From NCBI RefSeq assembly GCF_000019845.1, contig NC_010581.1, positions 749,501 to 813,500 of the forward strand: 64,000 nt of DNA, in the 5' to 3' direction. The notes under the pieces were generated by a model. It had not been told where the DNA came from. It searched no databases and saw nothing but the letters and a program-made list of their open reading frames with translations. This DNA is from Beijerinckia indica subsp. indica ATCC 9039. GTDB lineage: Bacteria; Pseudomonadota; Alphaproteobacteria; Rhizobiales; Beijerinckiaceae. A program made the position numbers and the translations under genes. This document shows, one piece after another, positions 35,349-44,606 of this stretch. Within the stretch, counting starts at the first letter, position 1; each line of letters starts with the position of its first letter.

Positions 35349-37013
35349 ATGCTCGTTCAACTCAATATCCGTAATATCGTCCTGATCGACCGGCTCGATC
35401 TCGAACTTGGCTCCGGCTTGACCATACTGACGGGCGAGACGGGGGCCGGTAAATCGATCCTTCTCGATGCCTTTGCCCTGGCGCTTGGCGCACGGGGAGA
35501 CGGGAGCCTTGTTCGGCAGGGGGAAACCCAGGGGCAGGTGACGGCGCTGTTCGAACTCGCCCCTGGCCATCCGGCTGTGGAGGCGGCGCGTGCGCAGGAG
35601 ATCGAAACCGATGGCGCCTTGATCCTGCGCCGCGTCCAGATGGCCGATGGCAGAACCAGAGCCTTTATCAATGATCAGCCGGTCAGCGCTCAAGCCTTGC
35701 GCGCTATCGGCCGTGGCCTCGTCGAAATCCATGGCCAGCATGACGACAGGGCCTTGGTCAATCCCGCCTTGCATCGTCAATTGCTCGATTTTTATGGCGG
35801 CCTTGGCGGTGATGTCACCCGACTTCAAGAGGTCCATGCGCGCCTGCGCGGTTTGCGGCGGGAACAGTCCGAGGAAGAAGAACGGCTTCGAAAGGCCCGC
35901 GCGGACGCCGAATATCTGCGCCATGCCCATGCCGAACTGAATAAGCTCGCTGTCACGGACAATGAGGAAAATCATCTGGCCGAGCAGCGGGCCGTGATGA
36001 TGCAGGCGGAAAAAGTGGCCGGCGAATTACGCGATGCCTATGACACGGTCGCCGGCGATCATGCGCCGATCCCCATGCTCTCTTCGACCTTGCGGCGGCT
36101 GGAGCGGCGAGAAACCCAGGCGCCGGCGCTGATCCAGCCTGTCGTGCAGGCGCTCGATGCGGCGCTGTCTGCGCTCGATCTCGCCGGCCAGGCCCTCGAT
36201 ACGGCGCTGAGGGAGGCCGACTATGATCCGCATGAATTGGAAAGGATCGAGGAGCGTCTTTTCGCCTTGCGTGCCGCTGCCCGCAAATATGCGGTGGCGA
36301 CCGACCATCTCCCGGCTTTGGCGGATAAATTCGCCGAGGATCTGGCCTTGCTCGACGCCGGAGAGACGCGGCTCAAGCATCTGGCCGAAGCCGAGGCAGA
36401 AGCTGAGGCGGATTATCGGCGTTTGGCAAAGGATTTGACGGCTGCACGGCGCGCGGCGGCGGCGAGGCTCGATGCGGCGGTCATGGCTGAACTCCCGCCT
36501 CTGAAGCTCGAAAGCGCCAGTTTCATGACCGAAATCCGGGAAGAGACGCCTGGGCCGGAGGGCATGGATCAGGTCGAATTCTGGGTCAAGACCAATCCCG
36601 GAACAAGACCTGGGCCCTTGATGAAAGTGGCGTCGGGGGGCGAACTTGCCCGTTTCATGCTGGCTCTGAAAGTCGTGCTCGCCGATCGCGGCTCGGCGCC
36701 GACACTAGTGTTTGATGAGATCGATACGGGCGTTGGCGGTGCGGTCGCCGATGCGATTGGTCAAAGACTGGCTCGGCTTGCCGGCAAGGTGCAGGTTCTT
36801 GCCGTGACCCATGCGCCGCAGGTCGCGGCGAGGGCCAGCCAGCATTGGCGCATCGCCAAAGGGGCCGATGCGGAAGGGGAGAGCATAGCGACGCGGATCA
36901 CGGTGCTGGCGTCGGCGGCGCGGCGCGAGGAAATTGCGCGGATGCTGGCCGGAGCGACGGTTACCGCGGAGGCGCGCGCCGCGGCCCGGCGGCTGATTGA
37001 AGGCGCGGCATGA
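35349..37013 (+). CDS. recN: DNA repair protein RecN
   Basis: A 554-residue SMC-like ATPase for double-strand break repair. Walker A is LTGETGAGKSILLDA (about 28-42); RRVQMADGRTRAFINDQPVS and VEIHGQHDDRAL follow; a coiled-coil centre (about 155-385) precedes VASGGELARFMLALK (signature) and TLVFDEIDTGVGGAVADAIG (Walker B), then VTHAPQVAARASQHW. Standard RecN length. In relatives ligA follows directly; here about 5 kb of accessory DNA separates the two. Confidence 0.95.
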   Translation: MLVQLNIRNIVLIDRLDLELGSGLTILTGETGAGKSILLDAFALALGARGDGSLVRQGETQGQVTALFELAPGHPAVEAARAQEIETDGALILRRVQMADGRTRAFINDQPVSAQALRAIGRGLVEIHGQHDDRALVNPALHRQLLDFYGGLGGDVTRLQEVHARLRGLRREQSEEEERLRKARADAEYLRHAHAELNKLAVTDNEENHLAEQRAVMMQAEKVAGELRDAYDTVAGDHAPIPMLSSTLRRLERRETQAPALIQPVVQALDAALSALDLAGQALDTALREADYDPHELERIEERLFALRAAARKYAVATDHLPALADKFAEDLALLDAGETRLKHLAEAEAEAEADYRRLAKDLTAARRAAAARLDAAVMAELPPLKLESASFMTEIREETPGPEGMDQVEFWVKTNPGTRPGPLMKVASGGELARFMLALKVVLADRGSAPTLVFDEIDTGVGGAVADAIGQRLARLAGKVQVLAVTHAPQVAARASQHWRIAKGADAEGESIATRITVLASAARREEIARMLAGATVTAEARAAARRLIEGAA

Positions 37014-37406
37014 AGGTTGTTGGAAAATTTTTTATGTATTTACAAATATTTACATAATTACATGTCTGGGTGGCCAACAGGCAGGACCAGAACGAAAATT
37101 CAAGAATATTTCGAAACTTATCCGTCACACATCTTGTAATATTTTTCGTTATTCATTCTTTTTTGTAAATAGTGAAATGCGCTCATGTGAAGGATGACGG
37201 CTTGGTGTTCTTATTTTTCCCGTTTATATGCGATGCACAATAATACCAAGTCTCGCGATGAGCGATGCTTGGTTCCTTGTCGAAATTTTCGCCTTTTCAA
37301 AGGTGTAGAGAAAATTTCGGAGTATCGCCAAGAGCCATTCTTGATGACTCTTGCCATGAGGTGATCCTTCGGGGCTGCCTTATGTCAGTTGAGTGGGGAA
37401 ACCATC
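37014..37406. other. AT-rich gap at the start of the accessory insertion
   Basis: This stretch is markedly AT-rich in its first 200 bp, with runs such as TTTACAAATATTTACATAA. No gene is supported. Its second half carries a weaker, inverted copy of the dispersed repeat (37268-37318, GGTTCC at one end and GAAAATTTC at the other, about 32 of 51 matches ungapped). Confidence 0.5.
37268..37318 (-). repeat. Dispersed intergenic repeat, weak copy C
   Basis: The inverted counterpart of copies A and B: CTTGGTTCCTT, a central CTTTTCA and GTGTAGAG, and a terminal AAAATTTC line up with the reverse complement of copy B. Similarity seems to continue past the core (CCATTCTTGATGAC compared with TCATTTCTTTATGAC in copy A). 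Less certain than A and B. Confidence 0.4.
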
Positions 37407-37832
37407 ATGACCAATAACGCTTTCGTCAATTTGTTTTCACATATCAAACCGGGTGATACGGAATTCCGCACCGATGGTTTGCGGGATTTCTTCCAATATC
37501 GTGATCTCGGCGTCGCCGACGCGACGGGCGGCCGTGTGTTGGCGCAAGTTGTGAGAGCCAACAAGGCACCGGAGAAGGGCACGGGCTGGCATATTCACGA
37601 GGCGCAGTTCCATATCGTCATCATGCTGAAGGGTTGGGCGCGTTTCATGTATGGCGACAAGGAAACCCTGGTTTCCGCCGGTGACTGCGTGCATCAGCAG
37701 CCGGGCATCGTGCATTACCTTTTCGATTACTCGCCCGACATGGAATATATCGAGATCATCGGTCCGTCCGATTTCGCGAGCCCCGGTGTCGAAGGCCCCT
37801 GCGAAGTGCCGGCACCCACGCCCTGGGCGTAA
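37407..37832 (+). CDS. Cupin-fold protein
   Basis: A 141-residue single-domain cupin. The two cupin motifs are visible: GTGWHIHEAQFHIVIMLKGW (about 58-77, metal-binding HxH...) and CVHQQPGIVHYLFDYSPDME (about 95-114, with a second His). Such small cupins bind a metal ion and may act as sensors, isomerases or dioxygenase-like enzymes; the substrate is unknown. ATG 37407 is preferred over an in-frame TTG at 37389 because GGGGAAACC precedes it. A strong terminator hairpin follows 16 bp after the stop. It is the first gene of the recN-ligA insertion. Confidence 0.82.
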   Translation: MTNNAFVNLFSHIKPGDTEFRTDGLRDFFQYRDLGVADATGGRVLAQVVRANKAPEKGTGWHIHEAQFHIVIMLKGWARFMYGDKETLVSAGDCVHQQPGIVHYLFDYSPDMEYIEIIGPSDFASPGVEGPCEVPAPTPWA

Positions 37833-37847
37833 TCGATTGAAGGGACT

Positions 37848-37873
37848 ATGCAGCCAGCTGAGGCTGGCTGCAT
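37848..37873 (+). terminator. Perfect 11-bp terminator hairpin
   Basis: ATGCAGCCAGC / GCTGGCTGCAT with a TGAG loop, followed by CCGATTTTGC. It ends the cupin transcript. Because it lies at the beginning of the longest hydrolase frame, it argues for the later hydrolase start at 37905. Confidence 0.8.
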
Positions 37874-37904
37874 CCGATTTTGCTTCCCGACTGGATGCAA
37901 TGTC

Positions 37905-38798
37905 ATGGATCTCCCTGTTACGACGCGTTTGATCGAGGCTAACGGTCTCATCTTCGAGATTGATGAATGCTTGCCCGCCAATGGCGATACGCGAAAGCTC
38001 GCGCTTTGCCTGCATGGATTTCCGGAATCGAAATTTTCCTGGAAACACCAATTGCCGTTGCTTGGGACGTTGGGCTACCGGGCCTGGGCGCCAAATTTGC
38101 GAGGCTATGGCGGAAGTTCACGCCCCAAAAGTGTCGGGGCCTATGGCCTTGATCATCTCGTCGCCGATGTGGAAGGTCTGATTGCGGCCTCCAAGGCCGA
38201 GGAGACCCTGTTGATCGGGCATGATTGGGGCGCAATCATTGCATGGCATTGCGCGATGCGGAAAATCCGCACCTTGAGCCGCCTCGTCATTATGAATGTG
38301 CCGCATCCAACGCGCTATATCGAGGAGATCGCCGTCAATCCAGCGCAGCGGCGCAAGAGCTGGTATGTCCTCTTCTTCCAATTGCCGCGGATTCCTGAAT
38401 TTGTGCTCACGCGCAACAAGGCGCGGGCCATATCCGGCATCATCTTGAAAATGGCGGTCGACAGGAGCCGCTTTCCCGCTGAGGTTCTGGACCAGTATCG
38501 CGCCAATGCTCTGATCCCTGGCGCGATGACGGCGATGCTCAATTATTACCGCGCGGCTTTTCGCGCTGGCCGCAAGGCCATGGCTCCCTCACAAAACCGC
38601 GTCGAGGTTCCGACCCTGATCATCTGGGGCGAGGAAGACGGGGCGCTGGAAAAATCCCTCGTTTTCGGCACCGAACGTTTCGTGTCGGACCTGACGGTGC
38701 GCTTCCTCCCCGGTGTATCCCATTGGGTGCAGCAGGAAGCACCCGAAACGGTCAACGCAATCCTCCGCGCGTGGCTGACGCATGTACCGAGCCTCTAA
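37905..38798 (+). CDS. Alpha/beta hydrolase, epoxide hydrolase/haloalkane dehalogenase type
   Basis: A 297-residue cytoplasmic alpha/beta hydrolase. The oxyanion-hole motif LCLHGFPESKFSWKH (about 36-50) and the nucleophile elbow LIGHDWGAIIAWH (about 103-115) with Asp as the nucleophile place it among epoxide hydrolases and dehalogenases rather than Ser esterases. An acid (GEEDGAL region) and a C-terminal His (GVSHWVQQEAPE) complete the triad. The frame opens at 37848 within a terminator, so ATG 37905 (MDLPVTTRLIEANG) is chosen, although its ribosome site is weak. Substrate unknown. Confidence 0.85.
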   Translation: MDLPVTTRLIEANGLIFEIDECLPANGDTRKLALCLHGFPESKFSWKHQLPLLGTLGYRAWAPNLRGYGGSSRPKSVGAYGLDHLVADVEGLIAASKAEETLLIGHDWGAIIAWHCAMRKIRTLSRLVIMNVPHPTRYIEEIAVNPAQRRKSWYVLFFQLPRIPEFVLTRNKARAISGIILKMAVDRSRFPAEVLDQYRANALIPGAMTAMLNYYRAAFRAGRKAMAPSQNRVEVPTLIIWGEEDGALEKSLVFGTERFVSDLTVRFLPGVSHWVQQEAPETVNAILRAWLTHVPSL

Positions 38799-39066
38799 TA
38801 GGGGAGAGATCACATTGTGTCATGGGCTCCGGCGGGGGAAGATTTCCAGACTCGAGCGAAGCGGCAGCGATTTCTGGAATTCCATCATCGCTTGATAGGC
38901 CTTTTCCCTGGGAAATATTATCCGCAAGGGCCATGTGTATATAGGGGTCATCAAGGGAGAATATAACGCTTAGGCTCTTATTAACATAAAATATTGAAAG
39001 CAATTCTATGAATATGACGCTTGCGATAATTGAATATGAGATAAGAAAAATATTTTCTTTACGCAT
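38752..39066 (-). pseudogene. 5' fragment of a membrane protein gene, fused to unrelated sequence
   Basis: The frame starts with a good ribosome site (AGGTGATCC) before ATG 39066 and encodes MRKENIFLISYSIIASVIFI, one transmembrane helix, then the FSLDDPYIHMALADNISQG region. The DDPYIHxAxAxNI pattern is typical of the first periplasmic loop of large multi-spanning glycosyltransferase-like membrane proteins. After about residue 55 the sequence turns into GC-rich, unrelated coding (SDDGIPEIAAASLESGNLPP) and ends inside the 3' end of the hydrolase gene. I read it as a truncated gene joined to foreign sequence. The 3' limit of the original gene is lost. Confidence 0.5.
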
Positions 39067-39365
39067 GAAAGGATCACCTATGATGCGATAATTGCTAAAA
39101 TATTCTTCAATATGATGAGAAATTTAGAAAAATCTATAGATCTTCCGGGGAGGTGAGGGGCTTATACGGAGATGATCCCTCTCCTTGCGTGTCCGTCAAT
39201 GGGTCTCATCTTAGACCGCGGGTCATGAGAACACTGATGGATGGGGCTGAAAAAAGTCGGGGCTACGCTGCTGCGGTAAATCACGCGCCTGTATTCATTG
39301 CGGAAAGCACGTCTCTATCAGTATGAATTAAGCTATCTACAGTCGCGACCAAGTCAATACTTTAC
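39067..39365. other. AT-rich stretch without a supported gene
   Basis: Base composition is uneven: AT-rich next to the truncated gene, and GC-richer around 39200-39290. No open frame with start signals or protein features was found. Confidence 0.4.
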
Positions 39366-39653
39366 TCATTTAAACATCTCCGCAATGATCGTGGCTATAA
39401 AGATGGCTGTCCAGGTCAAAATGCAGGAAGAAATTAAAAACAGAACTTTGTTATTTAGAACCCAATTTTGTATCTGCGGATACCGGATCGGCATCCTAAA
39501 GATACTCACCATAAATGGAATTGAACTTATCAGCATCAATTTTAACAAGAATATCCGATACGGAATGTTATTCCCGTTGATGATTGCCAAAAGTATAAAT
39601 AGGGGGAATGCCGAGAAAAATGCTATGAATATGATATCAATGGCCCGTTTCAT
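39366..39653 (-). CDS. Small membrane protein, similar in layout to 40102-40467
   Basis: A 95-residue protein with about three hydrophobic segments (IDIIFIAFFSAFPLFILLAI, FLLKLMLISSIPFMVSIF and VLFLISSCILTWTAIFIATI). Around residue 57 it has RMPIRYPQIQNWVLNNK, which lines up with VLRYPELLAFMRPVTRLREE in the product of 40102-40467; both are followed by a similar hydrophobic tail, so the two look like diverged paralogues. Codon use and composition are AT-rich compared with the chromosome. The ribosome site is weak. Function unknown; it is placed beside a small Gly/Ala-rich protein gene on the same strand. Confidence 0.5.
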   Translation of the reverse strand: MKRAIDIIFIAFFSAFPLFILLAIINGNNIPYRIFLLKLMLISSIPFMVSIFRMPIRYPQIQNWVLNNKVLFLISSCILTWTAIFIATIIAEMFK

Positions 39654-39804
39654 ATATTTTATTTCCCGCGTTGGAACGCAGTCTTCAGTTGTGATGAAAT
39701 TTATTGATAATTTGCATACATACTAATTTGTTCAGCGCATTGCATGCAGTTCTTGATTTGGCATTAACTTTCAAAATGTGACACAATACCCAGTATTGTC
39801 CTTG

Positions 39805-40083
39805 TTAAATAAAGGTAGCAATAACCAAGTACCATGATACCGATGAGGGCAATATCCAAGAATGAGAAGCGAGGAGAAGGCATTTGATGCACTCGCCGAT
39901 AGCTGTGCCCAGCGCCAGCGAAATTGTTGTGCCAGGATTCACAGTGGAGAACAGTCCCGCCAAAGCGGCGGCTCCCTGCGCCTCCGTATTTAGCTTCGAC
40001 AACACATCTGGCGACAACGTAAGGAACGCATCAATATTTGCGGCGATTGATGTGCCTTTGCCTATAATATCTATTGTGGTCAT
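39805..40083 (-). CDS. Small Gly/Ala-rich hydrophobic protein (candidate bacteriocin- or toxin-like)
   Basis: A 92-residue protein beginning MTTIDIIGKGTSIAANIDAF. The middle part (EAQGAAALAGLFSTVNPGTT and ISLALGTAIGECIKCLLL) is hydrophobic, rich in small residues and contains GxxxG-like spacing and a CIKC pair; the C-terminal 20 residues (HSWILPSSVSWYLVIATFI) are hydrophobic and aromatic. There is no classical signal peptide. AAAGAG lies ahead of the ATG. It lies between two genes for small membrane proteins on the same strand, an arrangement reminiscent of peptide toxin plus immunity clusters. That reading is inference: I recognise no family. Part of its C-terminal coding region is duplicated 822 bp away. 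Confidence 0.45.
   Translation of the reverse strand: MTTIDIIGKGTSIAANIDAFLTLSPDVLSKLNTEAQGAAALAGLFSTVNPGTTISLALGTAIGECIKCLLLASHSWILPSSVSWYLVIATFI
39870..39904 (-). repeat. 35-nt direct repeat, copy 1 (inside the small protein gene)
   Basis: CGAGGAGAAGGCATTTGATG and the following 15 nt recur at 40692-40726 with three mismatches. Here the sequence encodes AIGECIKCLLL on the minus strand. Weaker similarity continues for about 20 nt on the low-coordinate side. Confidence 0.75.
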
Positions 40084-40101
40084 GGTCTTATTCTCTTTAA
40101 T

Positions 40102-40467
40102 TCATCTTAAGTAACTTCCTAATAATCCACTTATTATGAATATTATAAATCCTGATATTATGAATATTATAAAAAATAATATCGGATGTTCTTCTCTTAG
40201 TCTCGTGACTGGCCTCATAAACGCAAGTAATTCAGGATATCGAAGAACCCACCATACAAAGGACAGAAAAAATGGAATTATGGTAATAAAGGAAAGAATG
40301 ACTAATATATTAATAGCTTTTCGATTTTCGGAAAACAGGAAAAATGAAATCATACATGCCGGAAACAACAAAATAAATATTGTCGATAATGTCTTATCTA
40401 CATTATTCGATGTAATTCCTGCAATTTTTTCTTTTAAGATTTCTGGTATTATTTCATCATCCTTCAC
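40102..40467 (-). CDS. Small membrane protein with cytoplasmic N terminus
   Basis: A 121-residue protein starting with GTG 40467, preceded by a strong TTAGGAG site. The N terminus is hydrophilic (MKDDEIIPEILKEKIAGITS); then come about four hydrophobic segments (TIFILLFPACMISFFLF, NILVILSFITIIPFFLSFVW, and a long C-terminal FFIIFIISGFIIFIISGLLG). It shares the RYP-centred pattern and hydrophobic tail of the product of 39366-39653. It is the first gene of a three-gene minus-strand group. Low GC suggests acquired DNA. Role unknown; an immunity or membrane-partner role for the neighbouring small protein is one guess. Confidence 0.6.
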   Translation of the reverse strand: MKDDEIIPEILKEKIAGITSNNVDKTLSTIFILLFPACMISFFLFSENRKAINILVILSFITIIPFFLSFVWWVLRYPELLAFMRPVTRLREEHPILFFIIFIISGFIIFIISGLLGSYLR

Positions 40468-41140
40468 GGCGATCTCCTAACGTGTGTGGCAAGGTTGTTT
40501 GTGCCGCGTTACGGGACCAATTTCGAGTGTATTAACAGTTTGCATTTCTCCCATTTTTCTTGGGCAAGAGGGAGATTGGGCACAGATCCCGGGAATGCTA
40601 TAAATATGAAAGCAGAGAAACGTAAGCGATGAACAAGCATGTCAAAGCTTCCTAGGCGAAGAATAAGAGTGATATCCGATAGTGAAAAAAACGAGGAGAA
40701 GACATTTGATGTACTCGACGATAGCTAAAAATGATAAGCGTAATAATTATCAGTATTGGCGTTAGAAAGACCATAGGAACATACATGACGCTGCCAAGGA
40801 GGAATTGCCCCCAACCTTACCCGCGCCCAGAGAACCAGAAAGCCGGGCGCAGCAACGAACACGTACATCAACTCCCGCGAAATCTGCCTCCCTTGCGGTT
40901 GAGGAGCAGCCAGAGAGGCACACAGAGATAGACCAGGAGCGGCTGATTACGGATGATCGCTAAAGCTGTATCGTTCGATAGAGTCAAGATCATCAATTTC
41001 CGATGACATTCATTGTGCGTGCATTTCATTGATACTGATTTGCTGAGAGAAATCCATCCGAACCTCCTTAGATTAGACCACATATCCGCCGTTTCAGGTC
41101 TGTTAAATTTTCGTTGGCAAGAGCCAGGGGCGAGGGCCTA
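40468..41140. other. Decayed region between the small-gene cluster and the IS element
   Basis: No intact gene is supported. The stretch holds the second copy of the 35-nt repeat and fragments on the minus strand that would encode membrane-like peptides: FLLGSVMYVPMVFLTPILII (about 40740-40810) and QPLLVYLCVPLWLLLNRK (about 40890-40945), in different contexts and interrupted by stops. I read it as remnants of a duplicated, degraded version of the adjacent gene cluster. Confidence 0.5.
40692..40726 (-). repeat. 35-nt direct repeat, copy 2 (degenerate)
   Basis: 32 of 35 bases match 39870-39904. In the matching frame it would encode AIVEYIKCLLL, but the upstream part of the gene is not preserved and the frame soon ends (SSPRKL then stop). 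Confidence 0.75.
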
Positions 41141-41157
41141 GGTCGTAAACTCATAAA
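41141..41157 (+). repeat. Left inverted repeat of the IS element
   Basis: GGTCGTAAACTCATAAA matches the reverse complement of the right end (GGGCGTCGACTCATAAA) at 14 of 17 positions. Confidence 0.8.
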
Positions 41158-41212
41158 TTCGCTTTGCGATTGTCAGTTTGCATGATTCAAGGCTTCCAAA
41201 AGAGGAAGCCAG

Positions 41213-41976
41213 ATGACGCGCCGCCGCTACGAACTCACCGACCATGAATGGTGGATCCTGTCGCCTCTATTGCCCAACAAACCGCGTGGCGTTGCTCGCG
41301 TCGATGATCGGCGGGTGCTGAATGGCATTCTTTGGCGGTTCCGAACGGGCTCGCCTTGGGCAGAGATTCCAGAGCGCTACGGCCCACCGACCACTTGCTA
41401 CAACCGCTTTGTGCGGTGGCGGAAAGCCGGGGTCTGGGATCGGCTTCTCGACGCGGTTTCAGAGGCTTACGACGGTGACATCGTCATGATTGACTCGACC
41501 TGTGTTCGCGTTCACCAGCACGCGGCTACGGGAAAAAAGGGGATGGAGACGATGGCGGCATGGGACGTTCCCGCGGCGGGCTCACCAGCAAAATCCATGC
41601 TCTCGTCGATGCCGAAGGGCGCCCCGTCACCCTCCGCTTAACCGGCGGTCAGGTCGCGGACTGCACCGAAGCCGATGCGTTGACCGATGGTCTCGGCGAA
41701 GGAGACATCCTGCTGGCCGACAAGGGTTATGATAGCAACGCTATCCGAGCCAAGGCGGCGGAGCGGAAAGCCTGGGCCAACATCCCACCAAAAGACAATC
41801 GCAAGGGGAGCTTCTCCTTCTCGCGTTGGGTCTATCGGCAACGCAACCTCGTGGAACGGTTCTTTAACCGGATCAAGCAGTTCCGCGGCATCGCAACACG
41901 CTACGACAAAGACCCCGCCAACTTCCTCGCCGCTATCAAACTCGTCGCGATAAGAATTTGGTGCCAAAGTTTATGA
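41213..41976 (+). CDS. IS5-family transposase made by -1 frameshifting
   Basis: The first frame (41213-41641) encodes MTRRRYELTDHEWWILSPLL through VMIDSTCVRVHQHAATGKK, with the first catalytic Asp. The second frame, one base back, continues GDGDDGGMGRSRGGLTSKIH through LLADKGYDS (second Asp) and RNLVERFFNRIKQFRGIA (Glu region). Neither frame alone holds a complete DDE domain. The switch occurs at A AAA AAG (41533-41539), the classic -1 slippery heptamer, giving a fusion of about 254 residues. The transposase cuts and joins its own ends. An alternative reading as a disabled gene with a point deletion is less likely because the site is so canonical. Confidence 0.85.
41533..41539 (+). other. Programmed -1 ribosomal frameshift site
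   Basis: The heptamer A AAA AAG is in the correct phase for the first transposase frame (GGA AAA AAG) and leads into the second frame. Confidence 0.8.
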
Positions 41977-41986
41977 GTCGACGCCC
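41970..41986 (-). repeat. Right inverted repeat of the IS element
   Basis: Reads TTTATGAGTCGACGCCC on the plus strand; the reverse complement pairs with the left end. It overlaps the transposase stop codon. Confidence 0.8.
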
Positions 41987-42053
41987 TAGTGCACCGGGAA
42001 CAAGCAAATAGCCTTCAAGAGTCCTCTTTTCGCCTCTGTAGCGGCCATGCTAA

Positions 42054-44162
<2,109 letters not shown>

Positions 44163-44606
44163 GCCCTTCCTGTCATTCGGTGCGGACAGGAACCAGAAAG
44201 CTGGACGTCAGTTGCCCATCGAGTGCGGAAGGATTGGGCCTATGAGGAAGAGGCGACGATTTCCTTTTTTGTCCTATGCGGGATCAGGGCGAGATCGACC
44301 GGCTCTAGACTGGTATGGCCGTTGGAGGATCCGTCTTGCAATGGCTGATCGGGCCGAAGGCTGCATCGCTCATCGTCCAGTTAACGAGCAATGCCACAGG
44401 CGTAGAATGTGAGACCCTTCTTTAGGGTTTCGATTCTAACATCAAGATAGTGGATATAGCCTTGTTCAATCCTTGTCTTCCAAAGATAATCTCTTGCCGA
44501 ATTTGGTTTAGGGATTGTCTACAGCATCGGTTTCGCAACAGGACTATTGGGAAATGGATGGCTTATATAAATACCATCAATTGCATATAGGGTAGAAAGG
44601 CGCATC
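44163..44606. other. Gap between ligA and the hybrid kinase
   Basis: Frames here have no protein features. The sequence becomes AT-richer from about 44410 on, consistent with a promoter region for the hybrid kinase gene. No specific sigma-factor site can be named with confidence. Confidence 0.4.

Larger units (their letters stand above)
41141..41986 (+). mobile_element. IS5-family insertion sequence, IS427-like
   Basis: An 846-bp element bounded by imperfect inverted repeats and flanked on both sides by TA, consistent with a TA target duplication. It carries two overlapping reading frames joined by a programmed -1 frameshift site, the layout of the IS427 group of IS5. Both ends and both frames look intact, so it may still be mobile. 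It marks the ligA-proximal edge of the accessory insertion. Confidence 0.85.
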
